Source of the DNA: Ipomoea triloba
Lineage: Eukaryota > Streptophyta > Magnoliopsida > Solanales > Convolvulaceae
Assembly: GCF_003576645.1 (NCBI RefSeq)
Contig: NC_044916.1
Coordinates: 25,623,244 to 25,687,243, forward strand
DNA: 64,000 nt
Reading direction: 5' to 3'
A model generated the notes under the pieces. The model did no database searches. It was not told the origin of the DNA and saw only the letters and a program-made list of their open reading frames with translations. A program made the translations under genes and the position numbers. This document shows positions 1 to 12,394 of this stretch, one piece after another. The stretch's first letter is position 1; the number at the start of each line of letters is the position of its first letter.

Positions 1-157
1 TCTCTCTCTAGATTCTTTCATTTCTGTTCTTCCTTATCCGGAAGAACACCGGCCAGCTACGTACTCCGACAACCGCACGTATATACGTGCACACACACAC
101 ACGTGCCGCACTTGGGGAGAGAATCGGGGAGCCGCTGGCCGTTGATTTGATCGGGAG

Positions 158-3100
158 ATGTCGAAATCGTTGCCGTATTCGATGAAAGATGTGCACTACG
201 ACAACGGAAAGTTCCGGCACCGATCGGTGTCTAAGGTCAGCTCATTTCGCAGATCTCGTCCTTCCATTTCCTATTTTTCAACTTAATTTCGTCTTGAGTC
301 TGTTGTAATACAATTTTTATGTGTTTGAGCTCCTCGGGGGTTCAATTCTACGTTGCGCCATTCGTTTATCTTTTTCCAATGAGAGAAGGAGGGGAAAAAG
401 TTCGTTCGTAGATTTATATGGTCACCAGAGAGTACAAGTGTAACAGTCTGCAAAAGATATTGATGAATACAATTTACAGAAGCCCGATAGCTGAATTAAA
501 GGGCAAAAAAGATGGATTAAGTGTTGTTAGTGTGCTGCAAAATACTTGTACCTGGAGCTGTTTCAGCTCAATGGTTTTAAAGGGCATCTCCACTTCTATG
601 TATTCATGTTTTCATACCATGTGGAAAATTTGTTTTAAAAAATGGAGTTTTTACCTTTCAAGAACTTTTTTTATATTAATTTCTTATCAGAAAATATCAA
701 ATTTCATTGTCAACCATGGGTGATTCTCGCCAGAAAATCTGTAATTTATTTTTGCTTGTAACCAATGAGGTGATTATAGGGAGAAAATCCATGATTTCAC
801 TTTTGCTTATAGCAAATAGGTGGCCTTTTGGCTGAGATCTTGATTCTTTTAACTGACAGTGCTTTAAAACCAACTGTTTTTGCTGTTTGCAACCCTATGT
901 GCCTGCTAATATTATGATAATTTGTTATTTATACTTTTCACCAAACTTCATTTAATTTTTTCTATTCCTACAGGCAATTTCTCAAGCACTCTTAACCAGT
1001 AAGGTTAATCCGGATCATGTAAAATGCAGCACAGGGAAATTTCTTGGATTATTATTGATTGGTGGTATAGTATGTCTCATGATGACCCACTCCAGTACCC
1101 TTCATTCTGTCTCTCATGATGTAGCAAAAGATAGTGAGTCTAAGGAAGGAAGAAATTTCATTGCTGATGGAAGAAATCGACTTAAACGTCTTCTGAGAAG
1201 ACCTCCAAGACTCCCACCTAGGTTATCTCCAGATGAAATGGTGGTTATCAGCAATAAATCTACACATGAACACCCGAACTCAAGCAGTGATTCTAAATGG
1301 CAAGCAAAGCAACAAAGAGTGAAGGACGCATTTGTTCATGCATGGACTGGTTATAAAAATTATTCAATGGGTTATGATGAACTTATGCCACTGAGCCATA
1401 AGGGAGTTGATGGTTTGGGAGGTTTAGGAGCGACAGTTATAGATGCTTTAGACACAGCTATGATAATGGGACTTGACGAAATTGTAATGGAAGCAGGCTC
1501 ATGGATTGAAAACCATCTTCCTGAGAGGATAAATGGGAAAGACCAAGTAAATCTATTTGAAACTACAATACGTGTTCTGGGTGGTCTTTTGAGTGCTTAT
1601 CACTTGAGTGGTGGGGAACAAGGGGGCAATGTGTTACACAAGGGACCTAAACCAAATATCTATCTGGAAAATGCTAGGAACTTGGCGGATCATCTTCTCC
1701 CTGCTTTCACTTCAAGTCCCTCTGATATTCCCTTCAGTGATGTAGTTTTGCATGATCGCTCTGCACATCCTGCTCCTGATGGTTTGAGTAGCACAGCCGA
1801 AGTTGCATCTTTACAGCTTGAATTTAATTATCTCAGTTCTCTAACTGGTGACCCAAAATACAGTTTAGAAGCCATGAAAGTTTTCCAGCATATTAAAACT
1901 CTACCAAAACATGAAGGACTGGTCCCCATATACATCAAGTATGTATTTACTGTTCCATTCAGATCAAGACATGCACCGACACTAAACTAAAAAGATCGGG
2001 AATTTATTAAACTATCTTTTCTGTGATTTTCATAGGTGCAACATGCAATGCTATGATTTACTTCTGAAGGATCTCAATAGTCTATAGTTTTTCAGGATTA
2101 ATCTTAAACATTATGTGGATCCTAACACCACGTTGTAATTTACTGTGTTGATCTTCTCATGATTTCAGCCCTCAAACTGGAGAATTTAATGGAGAAAATA
2201 TAAGACTTGGATCTCGTGGTGACAGCTATTATGAATATCTTATTAAAGTGTGGCTTCAGCAACGAGGAAGTAACTGTTCGTACTTGTATGATATGTATAT
2301 GGAAGCAATGAAGGGTGTCAGACATCTTCTTGTTAAGAAATCTGTTCCAAATGGGTTGGTGTTTGTTGGAGAGTTGCCTTATGGGCACCAAGGTGAATTT
2401 AGTCCAAAGATGGATCACCTGGTATGTGCCTTTGTATTTTATGTTTTTAAATCCAATATTGAAAGATGAGAGAATGGAATATAGTCAATAGATTAACGGT
2501 TGGCTACTGCATTGCTACTTCAATCATCTACATCATCTGATCATCAATAAGAAGTTACCTTATATTTATTCTCTCCCTTTCAACTATTGGCATCATGTGT
2601 ATGACTCTTGCAAACATGTTTCTTATTTTTCTTTATTTTAAGTTAATGCTATACAATTTGTATTCAAGAGAAGATCTATATGCCAATTATGTGATTTGCT
2701 TGTTCATCTTATTTGTTTATTTAGTTCTTAACAGTAGTATTTTAGGCTTAGCAAAAGATTAAGTGCCCTAAAATAATAGCTGTAACAATAAATACTTAGA
2801 TCTCTTCAGAAAGGCTAGCTGCCTGAGAATGTAAATGATATGATGCTGGCTGTTGAAACAGTTGATCTCAGAACCCTCCACCCCCCACCCCCCAACCAAC
2901 CAAGCAACACCCAAAAATGGAAATGGAAAAAGCATTTTTAGATTTTTGAGTATGATTTTCAGGTAGTGATGGCCTATACTAGTATTTTCTTCTAGATGTT
3001 ACCCCCTACCATACCAAACATGCTTTGACTTGTCAGCACTGCCATAAGGTGTTAGGGTGTGAAATTACTTGATTTGTTTTTGGATATTTATTATTCCAAA

Positions 3101-4385
3101 AGAGATGAATAAATAAAATCCTTGTTTTCTTATGAGTTTTTTACTGTGTCACCTTCCTGTTTTAGGTTTGTTTTCTGCCTGGTACGCTGGCAATTGGTGC
3201 CACAAAGGGTCTTACAAAAGAAAAGGCTATGAGGGAGAACTTGCTCAATTTTGAAGATTTAGAAAATCTGAAGCTCGCAGAAGATCTTGCCAAGACCTGT
3301 GTTGAGATGTATTCTGTGACTTCTACTGGTCTTGCTCCAGAAATAGCTTATTTCAATATGGAGGTTGGTTGGACTAATCATTTCCTTTTAAATTTACGGT
3401 TCAAAGACCAAGCAACCAGCCAAGAAATATGTGATTGAAAGTTGCATTTATTCTTAATTCTATAAATTTCTCTTCTCCCTTTTCCTTTCCTTTCCTTTCT
3501 AGGATAGTTTGTTGACCCCCCCTGAGATTTATGTGAATTGGGCATAACTTCTCACATTTCTGAGTTATACCCCATTGTGGTCACAGAATATTTCGCCCAG
3601 AATGCATGTAAAAAAAGTTTAGACTTGAAGAATACTAGGAAATTAAACCTAACATGAAACTTCCCTTGCAAATAAAGGTTCTTTCTTCTGACCACTTTCC
3701 TGTCCTCCCCCATAGTGCATTTTATGCTAGCAGTGTTTTTTTTTCCAGTTTGTACATTCTAATTTTCCAAGTCTCATTACCATAACATAAAACCTATAAT
3801 TTTTATTTTTATTTTTCTACCTTAATATCTCTCCCTTTCTAATCAGGGAAATTCTGAAGGCCCTGATGGTGGAAACAAAAGCTCAAAATATGTGAACGAC
3901 ATAATCATAAAACCTGCTGATCGTCACAATCTTCTGCGTCCTGAAACTGTTGAATCATTGATGATATTGTATCGTATCACAGAAGATCCAAAGTATGCTT
4001 TGATACTCTTTTCCAAGTTTGTTATGGGTTTTCTTTTGTTCTCTCCAAATCTTTGGCAAAACATTTGCTATATGGATATACACTTCAATAACTAACAGTT
4101 CTGTTGATATGTCATTACTTATACAGATATCGTGAGTGGGGCTGGGAAATTTTCGAGGCCTTTGAGAAATACACAAAGGTCGAGTCTGGAGGTTACACTT
4201 CTCTCGGCGACGTTACTGTAATCCCGCCCCGGAGAAGAGACAAGATGGAGACCTTTTTCTTGGGCGAGACGCTAAAATATCTGTACTTGCTATTTGGTAA
4301 CAGCAACGTAATCCCCTTGGATCAGTTCGTATTCAACACAGAAGCTCATCCCATTCCGATCAAAGGAACTGCCAAACATCGATGA
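158..4385 (+). CDS. MNS3: Mannosyl-oligosaccharide 1,2-alpha-mannosidase MNS3 (GH47), six exons
   Basis: Exons read as 158-235, 974-1938, 2169-2421, 3166-3363, 3847-3992 and 4127-4385; all junctions are GT-AG and the frame is continuous, giving 632 aa against about 624 for Arabidopsis MNS3. The start [19 protein letters not shown] matches the family N-terminus, which fixes the ATG at 158. It is a type II membrane protein: short cytosolic tail, one hydrophobic segment at about residues 49-63, a basic Pro/Arg stem, then the GH47 barrel from about residue 144. Visible family motifs are ALDT (184-187), [10 protein letters not shown] (526-535), [17 protein letters not shown] (587-603) and the calcium-site NTEAHP (617-622). 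Family knowledge: MNS3 removes one mannose from Man9GlcNAc2 in the ER/early Golgi, the first mannose trimming step of N-glycan maturation. Bases 1-157 are the presumed 5' leader, with a short CA run near 91-101. The first intron (236-973) is the longest of the five except for none of comparable phase; exon borders were placed by eye. Confidence 0.95.
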
Positions 4386-5828
4386 CATTCTACTTTTGAC
4401 GAAATTTGTATTTTTGGTGAGAGCGAGCTCGGGTGGAAATGGCGAGCGATTTTTATGCTGCAGGCACAGAAGAAAGTCATTTCTGCCTGTTGTTGAGTGT
4501 TTAGTCACACTGAAATCAAAAAGGAGGGATGGGGTTTTAGGGCATTAGGATTACAACAGTTTTGTATGATATTTATGCTACACATATTTTCTTTCATTGA
4601 AACAATTAAACAGAATTTTCTTCCCTGTGTAGCCAATATTTACTTTGGCTTATTGGTGAAAAGAATCTGTCTATTGTAACATTATAGTTGGACCTTTTAA
4701 TGTTAGTCTTTTAGCATTATTTTTTGACACGCTGTTGTAATTTTAATTATCTTTAATAGGTAATTATACAGAATTAATTTATTTCACCCCTCAAAGTTAA
4801 GTTTTAAGACTCCGTTTAACGGTGAGATTACAGTCTTTTTGGTTAGAGCAGAGTAGAGCATTTCACGGATGCCCGGTGGTAGGTTATAGGTTATGGACAA
4901 AGAAGCATGGTCGAAACTTGCTACTTGCCAATTGGAATGTGAGAGTGGCAAGTGAATCACGGTCCAAAACGATGTTAATTTCTTTAAAAAAAATTCCTTG
5001 CTTCACATGCGTGTTAGAATAATAACATACTCTTTTATGTGTTAGAATTATGAGTTAGAATAATGTACTTCATGTATTTTTAGACTGTGGACCACGATTC
5101 ATGCAATAATGATTATTTGTCCTCCTACCTAGGAGGTCGTTGAATCACAGTAATTTATTCCTCCTACCCAATATCAAATTTGAAGTGAAGTCCTTTTTGC
5201 TAACCTAACACTTTTTTTTTAAATACTTAGTGATCTCAATTTCACCGGATTAATCCTAAACTCAGGTAAACTGCAAGTCATGCAATCAATCCATTGATTA
5301 AATCATAGTCATTATGCGCGCACAAGGGATCCAATCCACACCTTCCATCATCATGCATCATTTGAGCCATATTAGTTAGAAGTAAATATTGAAATGTTTT
5401 CAACTCAAATTGCATTATAAGAAATTACAAAATTGTCTCAATTGTACATACTTTGTTTCTATTATGGTTGAGTTGCATATATACTTTTTAAGTTTATTGA
5501 CCTAATTGCACAAAAACGATAAATTCAATAACCTATTTGATAATTTTTCTTTAAAAAAATTGTTAATCCATCAATGCTAAGGGTTGGTTTTACGATAGTT
5601 GATAAATATATCTAATTAAACAATGCAAATCTTGACAAAATATTTCTTTTATATATATATATATAAATTAAATATATCAGCTTACACTATTACCTTCAAA
5701 ATAAACTTATGAAAGTGAAAAAGAAATGTTTAGATACGAAATCTAAAAAAAAGGTCAGAAAGCAGTGCACTAGCTCATCTATATTTTCTGGTGTTTTTAT
5801 AATAAAAACGGAACACATAATGTAACAA
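4386..5828. other. MNS3 3' region and MNS3-tRNA intergenic
   Basis: The first few hundred bases are the presumed MNS3 3' UTR, with AT-rich polyadenylation-like stretches near 4600-4760. An inverted pair of short sequences around GAATCACGGTCC (about 4955) and GGACCACGATTC (about 5090) suggests a small decayed MITE. A short AT run lies at about 5650-5665. No gene is seen. Confidence 0.5.
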
Positions 5829-5901
5829 GCGTCTGTAGCTCAGTGGATAGAGCGTCTGTTTCCTAAGCAGAAAGTCGTAGGTTCGACCCCTACCTGACGC
5901 G
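5829..5901 (+). tRNA. tRNA-Arg (anticodon CCT)
   Basis: This is a 73-nt cloverleaf that decodes AGG. The anticodon CCT is at 5862-5864, in loop TTCCTAA closed by the TCTGT/GCAGA stem. The D-arm carries A-box TAGCTCAGTGG, and the T-arm is GTAGG-TTCGACC-CCTAC with an intact B box (GGTTCGACCCC). The acceptor stem GCGTCTG/CTGACGC pairs except for a T6:T67 mismatch, and G is the discriminator base. No intron is present. Both Pol III promoter boxes look functional. The gene sits between the convergent MNS3 and PFD6 genes. Confidence 0.95.
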
Positions 5902-6380
5902 AAATTTAATGGCTAAACCCCATGCCCTAATTTTTGTTCTTCTGAGTTCACAAAAGAAATAAAATAACAGGTTTGTTCAACGGGGTCAATAGACTTAATA
6001 TTATGTTGTTTCCCATTTTTTTTGTTACCATCAAGAGTAAATTTGAGGAATGAAATAGTCGATTTGTTTAACGGTGTCAATAAACCTATTAAATAGTACC
6101 GTTGCTCCTCAACTGTTGTTACTATTCAAACTATGTTTCTATTAAAATCATATTCGAGAATAAAGCGTACATCATTCAACATTGATATGAAGAAGAGACT
6201 CTTGAACTTATATACCATCGTCAGAATAAAAAATTGTTGTGTTTATAATCATGAAAAATTGAACAAAGCGCTCCCCACAAAATTGATCATTACTATTCTA
6301 ACCAATTCAATTTTACTGATATTCCAAATGGAGCACTTCACAAAAAAAATTTCCAAAAAACAATTTAATTTTCTAATGTT
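5902..6380. other. Intergenic, AT-rich
   Basis: Between the tRNA and the microsatellite element. A sentence-like repeat of AACGG(G/T)GTCAATA(G/A)AC occurs at about 5979 and 6071, hinting at an old direct duplication. No coding signal is seen. Confidence 0.4.
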
Positions 6381-6469
6381 TAGTTGAAGATCATCAAACT
6401 ATCTTTTCTATTTGACTAAAAGTTAAGAAATTATATATATATTTTTAGTTCATTTTCTTGAAAATGAAC

Positions 6470-6559
<90 letters not shown>

Positions 6560-6581
6560 ATAATAATTATTATTATTATTA
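6470..6581. repeat. (AAT)n/(ATT)n microsatellite with strand switches
   Basis: About 112 bases of AAT repeats that switch to ATT, briefly back to AAT and again to ATT, so the tract can fold on itself. It is followed at 6582-6660 by a GGT/GTG-rich stretch. Poly-Ile reading frames across it are low-complexity artefacts. Confidence 0.95.
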
Positions 6582-6711
6582 GTGGTGGTGGCTGCGGAGG
6601 TGGGGGTGGTGTGATGCTAGTGGTGGTTATGGTGGTGATTATGGTGATGTGGTGGTGGTGACATGTAGGTTGTAGTGGTTGTAGATGTGGTTATGTAGTA
6701 GTAAATTATTT

Positions 6712-6935
6712 TGTGAACGCCAATCTATCTTGCAAGATGAATCCATGTTCAAAGATACACAATTTACATGCTAAATGTTCATAATTTAACTTTCCTTATA
6801 TTGTATTCACAAATTTTTAAAACTTATTTACACAATTTATATTCTAAAAGGTCACAATTTCAATACTAAAATACACAATTTAGGACAAAGGTCCACCTTA
6901 CAAGTTGGACCTTGATCCATGTATAACAATGAGTT
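6712..6935. mobile_element. Foldback MITE, family B
   Basis: The ends are inverted: ATCTTGCAAGATGAATCCATG on the left and CCACCTTACAAGTTGGACC on the right. The interior repeats ACACAATTTA-like words. Other copies with the GGTCCACCTTGCAAGGTGGACC terminal palindrome lie at 12117-12351 and 14105-14730. No coding capacity. Confidence 0.5.
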
Positions 6936-7677
6936 ATATAGCGATGGTGGTAGCAATAACAATAACCCAAAAATTAGTTTGGAATGATACGAAAGAGAAG
7001 ATAAATACAGAAAAAAAAAAAAAAAAAACTCAAAAAATATCTTTCTACAAAATCTAGAAAGAACTTTTTACCTAATTGACTCTTGTCCGTTCACCAAAAT
7101 GAATATTTTCATTTGACTTTATTTTCCATGAATCCCCAAACACGAAAAAAAATCCAAAAATTAACTTCCAAAAATCATTTTCCAAATAACTTAGTGATCT
7201 AATTGCACAACCCACAATTTGATGACCAATTTAAGACTTTTTTCTAATTAATTTGCCTTTTAAAATGAAAATTTTAAATAGTTCGGATAACTTATTTACC
7301 ACCCCCCCCCCCACCACACACTCACAGAGACCATACATAGCACTTATACCATGAAGCATTCTCATACAAAATCCTGACACAACACCATGCCTAAAATCTT
7401 AAATTTCACAAGCCAAAACTTGGATAGTTTTAGTATAATAAGGAAAGAAGCTTCACACAACTTTTGTCCAGATCAACTAAATGTACTCTGTTCCATACAA
7501 CTGAAATCAATGGAAGGCCCACCCCCAAGATCCCAAGATATTAAAAACTAAAAATAACACAGATTTGATTACTGTGCATCACCGCAAATGTCAACTGGGA
7601 GAGAATGAGAGGTACCATATTCATGTGCCACAGCAATCAAAAATAGCAGCTACATAATCTTCAAGCTTGCCGGTATA

Positions 7678-10423
7678 TTATGCTTTGCTTTTTCCTGCCT
7701 GGGTGGATTGAATTCGTTGTTGTAATTTATAGATCTGCAATGCACAACAGAAACATGTTATTATGAGCTTCCAACTGTTACTTTTTCCAAAGAGAATCCT
7801 GGTGAACTCTAAATTGTTGGGATATCGGATCAGAATGAAAACTGGAGGGTGGTTTAGTAATTCCGGACTATTTAACGACGTAATTTTACTTGTTGTTGCC
7901 TGTTGGGATAACGCAAAATGGTAGTAGACAACCTTAACCACAGACAAAGTTTACTAGAATTGAAGATGTTGAAGATGCTGTGTTTGGTATGAACTAGAAA
8001 AAATGTACTCTTTACTAAAGAGGTGCAAAATACATTCCTTATTTCCAGGCTCAGGACTTTTAACTCTTTATGGCTCAAATTTCTTAACATTAATTAGCCC
8101 TTCTGATATTACTTTAACTTATACGATGACAGAATAATATGACAGACAAAACACGTCAAACTGTACGTGTTCTGTTGACCCCACCAGTCAGTTTTAAATT
8201 TTTAATTATACTTTGTATTACTAAGTTCCTTCCAAATTGCCAGATGTTACCTCTGTTGGTCAGTTAAAATCAACAGCAAATGCATTATATTATATTATAT
8301 TATACTGGCCATGGAAAAGCAGTTCTTATAAATGCAATTGCATGAAACATAAATGCAAAAGTTACCGTTTCTTTCTTGCTGTTTTGCTTTTCTTCTAAAT
8401 CTTGAAGAGTGGCATCCAAGCGCTTCCTGTTAGGAAACAATCAAATGAAATTGTAAATAATCTAATTGTGCTTTGTACAGTTTGAATGTTTAAGTATAGA
8501 TGCAAATAAAGGTTTAAGTACTACATTAGTCCTTGTACAAATGTACAATACAATTGTTAAATGTTCAATTTAGTGACTTTATTGCCTATAAAATTAAGTT
8601 GGTTAATTTTAATCTCTCTACTACTAAAAATGCAACAATTAAGTAAAATGAAAAACACTGTCAGAGTGTCAGTGAGAATGTTAAGTCTGCTTACATGTCT
8701 AGTTTATAATTTTACTTGGTTATAATTTTGATAGCACAGAGATTAGAATTACCAACTTCATGGTATAGGGACTAAATAGAGCATTTTAATTTAGTACAAG
8801 CACTAATGTAGTACTTAACTTGCAAATAAACTACAAAATAAAGTATCCAATAAGTCAGAACTTGTGGACTACGGAGTATGTTATATATGAAACACTTTCC
8901 CTTATAAGTAACAAATACTTTATTCCTTATTAGTATTACATTTTTCAGTATAAGTATTACATTTCTATCTTGGCACGACCTGTCTCATCACTCTCATGCA
9001 TAAGAATCCGTGAGAGGTCTCATAGGAGAGTTACTCATAGTGAGCATGTTTTTTAATATAGCAGACTACACAAATGCCGGTTGAACTATTTCTTCTACTT
9101 TAAGGTCACAATTACTATATCCCATTCCATTATCTCAAACCCCCTTCCATTTTCAATCCAATTCTAACTTTACAAAGTGTGCTTTATTCAATTGTAATAG
9201 AGTAGTCACATACCTTACGGTCAAGAAACTTGTATCTACAGCTAAACCAGAAGTTCTTAAACTACCCAAAGAAAGCATGAAAGAACCTAACTTTTCAAAA
9301 TTATGCTGCTATAGAAGATAGGATTTTTACTGTAATTAAGGATTCAGTTGGTAGCACCAAGCTCTTTTTCTATCGGTCTAAATTTCCAGACAGGCAGCAT
9401 GAATTCAAACTTTAAGTTGCAAAAACAGTGGAGCCTAAAAGATTTTACATCAGAACCACAAAGCAAGGATCAGAGCAGAGGATGGAAGGAAATGAATAAA
9501 TATCTTCCAACAACTCAATGTTTTTATAATCGAGTATGAGCTATTGTGCATGAAAATTGCCTACCGGTATCTTGCTCCTTCCCCCCAAAATACAAGTACA
9601 CAAAAATCTCGCGAGTATCATCCCACACCCAAAACAAACACGAAATTATAACTTACTCCAATCCCGACCCCCACCTCCCCCCCAAATCACATAATCAGCC
9701 TGAAAATTCATCAATGTAAACCCCACTTAAATTTACAAAACTTTACAGCTAAACAGTGGGCACAATCCCTTTTTTTCCGTAGATTGCAAACAAGGCCCCC
9801 TCTTTTACAACTCCAATCTACGCCTCATACTTCCCACTTCTACATGTACAAGGTAGGTTCAAGAACAATATGCTTACAAAGGCAAGCACCCAAATTAAAG
9901 GAAAACGCAATCAGAATCACAACACATTTGAAACTAAGAATAACCAAACAAAAGAAAAACATACAATTCGGCCGAGATGTAATCAATTCGCTTCTTGACA
10001 TTGGCCCTGGCCTCTGCCAGGTCCTGCTTCACCAGCACTGGCCCGATCAGCTTGTACACATTCGCTTCTTCATTCAACAGATCCAATTCCTTCATTCCCA
10101 AAAAAAAAAAAGAAAAAAAAAAGGTAATCAAATAAAATTGATAATCCCAAGTACCAGAAACTGTCAATTCATGAAGCATAGAATGCAAGCGACCTTAAGA
10201 ACAAGCTCGTTTTCACCGAGCTGAATAGTGTACTTCTTTCTGACTTGGTGGTTTTTGGCTATATCTGAAACACAGGAGAACGCGAATATTTGAGCAAACA
10301 TAGAAGACAGAGACTAGGGTTTATTGGAAGAAAAGGATGGAGAAGATTGCCTTTTTGTAGCTGGCTGAGATCGTTAGCTTTGCTTTCTAGGTCACGCTGC
10401 AGGTCCCGTAGAGCAGACGCCAT
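7678..10423 (-). CDS. PFD6: Prefoldin subunit 6, five exons
   Basis: Exons in transcript order: 10423-10351, 10264-10194, 10089-9965, 8426-8366, 7734-7678. The joined frame is open and encodes 128 aa (family about 129). It begins MASALRDLQRDLESKANDLS; recognisable blocks are YTIQLGENELVLK, VYKLIGPVLVKQDLAEA and LQQRIQSTQAGKSKA at the C-terminus. The layout is N-terminal coiled coil, beta-hairpin centre, C-terminal coiled coil, typical of beta-type prefoldin subunits. Family knowledge: PFD6 is one of six subunits of the cytosolic prefoldin hexamer, which hands unfolded tubulin and actin to the CCT chaperonin. The first intron begins GC, not GT (AAAAAG|GCAATC) and ends CAG; the other three are GT-AG. 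The third intron, 8427-9964, is large and holds two transposon pieces. The gene converges on MNS3. Confidence 0.93.
8511..8820. mobile_element. 310-bp MITE in PFD6 intron, 10-bp TSD (MULE type)
   Basis: Perfect 10-bp direct repeats TGCAAATAAA flank it at 8501-8510 and 8821-8830. The ends are inverted: TTAAGTACTACATTAGT on the left and ACTAATGTAGTACTTAA on the right. TSD length points to the Mutator superfamily. It lies in intron 3 of PFD6, noncoding. Confidence 0.85.
8890..9035. mobile_element. Fragment of family D MITE (GAGACGGTCTCAC ends)
   Basis: The sequence CTTATAAGTAACAAATAC...TTAGTATTACATTT...ATAAGTATTACATTT, then a GACCTGTCTCAT...CCGTGAGAGGTCTCA end, matches the right half of the fuller element at 49355-49785. 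It lies in the same PFD6 intron as the 310-bp MITE. The left half is not recognisable. Confidence 0.5.
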
Positions 10424-11197
10424 CTTCGCTGATTCCCGGCGGAGCTTTCGTCGTCGACTGGACTAAATTTACAGTAATTTAGGGAAAAATAAATATTGAA
10501 CCCAGAATACAAGCGGAAAGAAGAGGAAAATAAAAATAAAAATCCCTGCTTCTATTTGATTTTTGACCCCTTGTCAAAACGGGCCAGCCCGGCCCGTCTC
10601 GGGTTAGACAAAAATCAATAAATTTGGAGTAAACAACAGAGGAAAAATCCGGAAAATGCTCCCTTTGAGAATACAAATATACAGTAGTGCAGGTGTGCAG
10701 CTCTCAACTCATAAATCATGATCTCAGTAAAATGAAAGCTCAGAAAATAGAAAGAGAAGTGATTACGGGATCAAAACCTAAAAGATCGAAAAGTAATGCA
10801 TAATACCAGAGATATTAATTAATTATAACAAAATTAAAAACTAAAGAAGCTAGATTACTAGCAGTTTAGCACCACATTTCTACAGAAATCAAGCACATGC
10901 TGTTGTTGTCAATACTCAATACTCAGAATCACAGTGATTAAAAAAATAAAAAAATAAAAAAATAAAAAAAAGAAGTCCAAATGCGGAATCCTTGCCTAAA
11001 TTCCAAGCCTATATATGTCTTGTCATACAAAACTATAGACAGGATGTAAATGTTGGAGTTCGCAGAGAGACCGGAGATGGCAGCGGCGCAGCGCGCAGGT
11101 CGCCGGTCTTCCGCTTTCGCGTTCCGAGTTCGCAGTCGGGCAGAGAGCCGGAGAGTGAGAGACTTAGACAAATTAGGTTTTTAGGTTCGGCAATTGC

Positions 11198-11200
<3 letters not shown>
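10424..11200. other. PFD6 upstream region and intergenic
   Basis: The region directly above 10423 is the presumed PFD6 promoter and 5' leader; it includes a GC-rich stretch GGGCCAGCCCGGCCCGTCTC at about 10580. A run of (A)6-8T repeats lies at 10938-10970. A GC-richer island at 11055-11165 looks gene-like but gives no recognisable protein in any frame; it runs into the poly-A and gap. Confidence 0.4.
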
Positions 11201-11242
<42 letters not shown>

Positions 11243-11695
11243 NNNNNNNNNNNNNNNNNNNNNNNNNNNNNNNNNNNNNNNNNNNNNNNNNNNNNNNNNN
11301 NNNNNNNNNNNNNNNNNNNNNNNNNNNNNNNNNNNNNNNNNNNNNNNNNNNNNNNNNNNNNNNNNNNNNNNNNNNNNNNNNNNNNNNNNNNNNNNNNNNN
11401 NNNNNNNNNNNNNNNNNNNNNNNNNNNNNNNNNNNNNNNNNNNNNNNNNNNNNNNNNNNNNNNNNNNNNNNNNNNNNNNNNNNNNNNNNNNNNNNNNNNN
11501 NNNNNNNNNNNNNNNNNNNNNNNNNNNNNNNNNNNNNNNNNNNNNNNNNNNNNNNNNNNNNNNNNNNNNNNNNNNNNNNNNNNNNNNNNNNNNNNNNNNN
11601 NNNNNNNNNNNNNNNNNNNNNNNNNNNNNNNNNNNNNNNNNNNNNNNNNNNNNNNNNNNNNNNNNNNNNNNNNNNNNNNNNNNNNNNNNNNNNNN

Positions 11696-11743
<48 letters not shown>
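11201..11743. other. Sequence gap flanked by poly-A
   Basis: 42 A residues (11201-11242), 453 N (11243-11695) and 48 A residues (11696-11743). The unknown length and the homopolymer on both sides mean that no feature can be called across it. Reading frames running through it encode only poly-Lys or poly-Phe and unknown residues. Confidence 0.98.
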
Positions 11744-11744
<1 letters not shown>

Positions 11745-12110
11745 ACTCCAAACCCGGGTTACGGGTCGGGTTTGGATTTTCACATTCCAACCCACCTAGA
11801 ACACGGGCTAAACGGAAGAACTCGATGGGTGGGTTGTACCGTTTTGAGTTTTGACTACTCTACATTTTTCTATATAATTCCTGTAATTTCTACTCCGTAT
11901 TATACTGTTTTGTAATAAGTATAAATTCATATATGCTATGATCAAATACTTATTATTATCTCATAAATTATAACTAGTAACAAAAATAATAATTTTTTTT
12001 ATTATACTTGTGTAATCGTCGGAGCCACTTTTCAATAATAAAATGTTGGTTTTGGCCCAGTAATCTTCTGCTCCAATAATATATGCTCTTTGAATTGTTT
12101 CAGTGCTCCG
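11744..12110. other. Intergenic, repeat-like
   Basis: The first 80 bases hold CCCGGGTTACGGGTCGGGTT and related motifs typical of plant repeat ends; with the poly-A in front this may be the end of a retroposon read in reverse. The remainder is AT-rich without signal. Confidence 0.3.
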
Positions 12111-12116
12111 CAAATT

Positions 12117-12351
12117 ATGTTATGGACTCAAGTCTATGTTCACAATTTTAGAACTTTATATTCACAATTTTAGATCTCAATATACAAAATTACATTATTC
12201 AATATTTACAATTACATAACTCTATTCACAATTTTGTTATATAGATTCAAAAATTGTGTTATACTGTTGAATATAGAGTTATGAAATTGTGAATATAGAG
12301 TTCTAATATTGTGAACATAGAGTTCTAAAATGTGAACATGGACCCAAGTCC
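12117..12351. mobile_element. Foldback MITE, family B
   Basis: Inverted ends: TGGACTCAAGTCTATGTTCAC on the left against GTGAACATGGACCCAAGTCCA on the right. The interior is made of repeats of ATATTCACAATTTTAGA in one arm and the complementary GTGAATATAGAGTT in the other, so most of the element can pair with itself. Confidence 0.65.
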
Positions 12352-12394
12352 ATGGCATAGCAACCGATCAATGCTTATTATGTGGCAATCATTA

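Larger units (their letters stand above)
6380..7200. mobile_element. Decayed MITE of the family also at 26363 and 57265 (family E)
   Basis: The left edge has TTCATTTTCTTGAAAATGAA and the right side has TTTCCATGAATCCCCAAACACG and CATTTTCCAAATAAC, the same near-palindromic words that bound 26363-27065 and 57265-57815. The core holds (AAT)n followed by a GGT-rich tract; in the 26 kb copy the same two simple repeats occur in the opposite orientation. A family B MITE (6712-6935) lies within the span. Edges are approximate. Confidence 0.5.

Noticed and set aside
418..723. 101-aa frame in the first MNS3 intron
   Set aside because: It lies between two well-supported exons and has no recognisable domain.
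6458..6661. 67-aa frame rich in Ile and Gly
   Set aside because: It is a translated AAT/ATT and GGT simple repeat.
10992..11915. Long reading frames across the gap on both strands
   Set aside because: They consist of Ns and poly-A translated as unknown residues, Lys or Phe.
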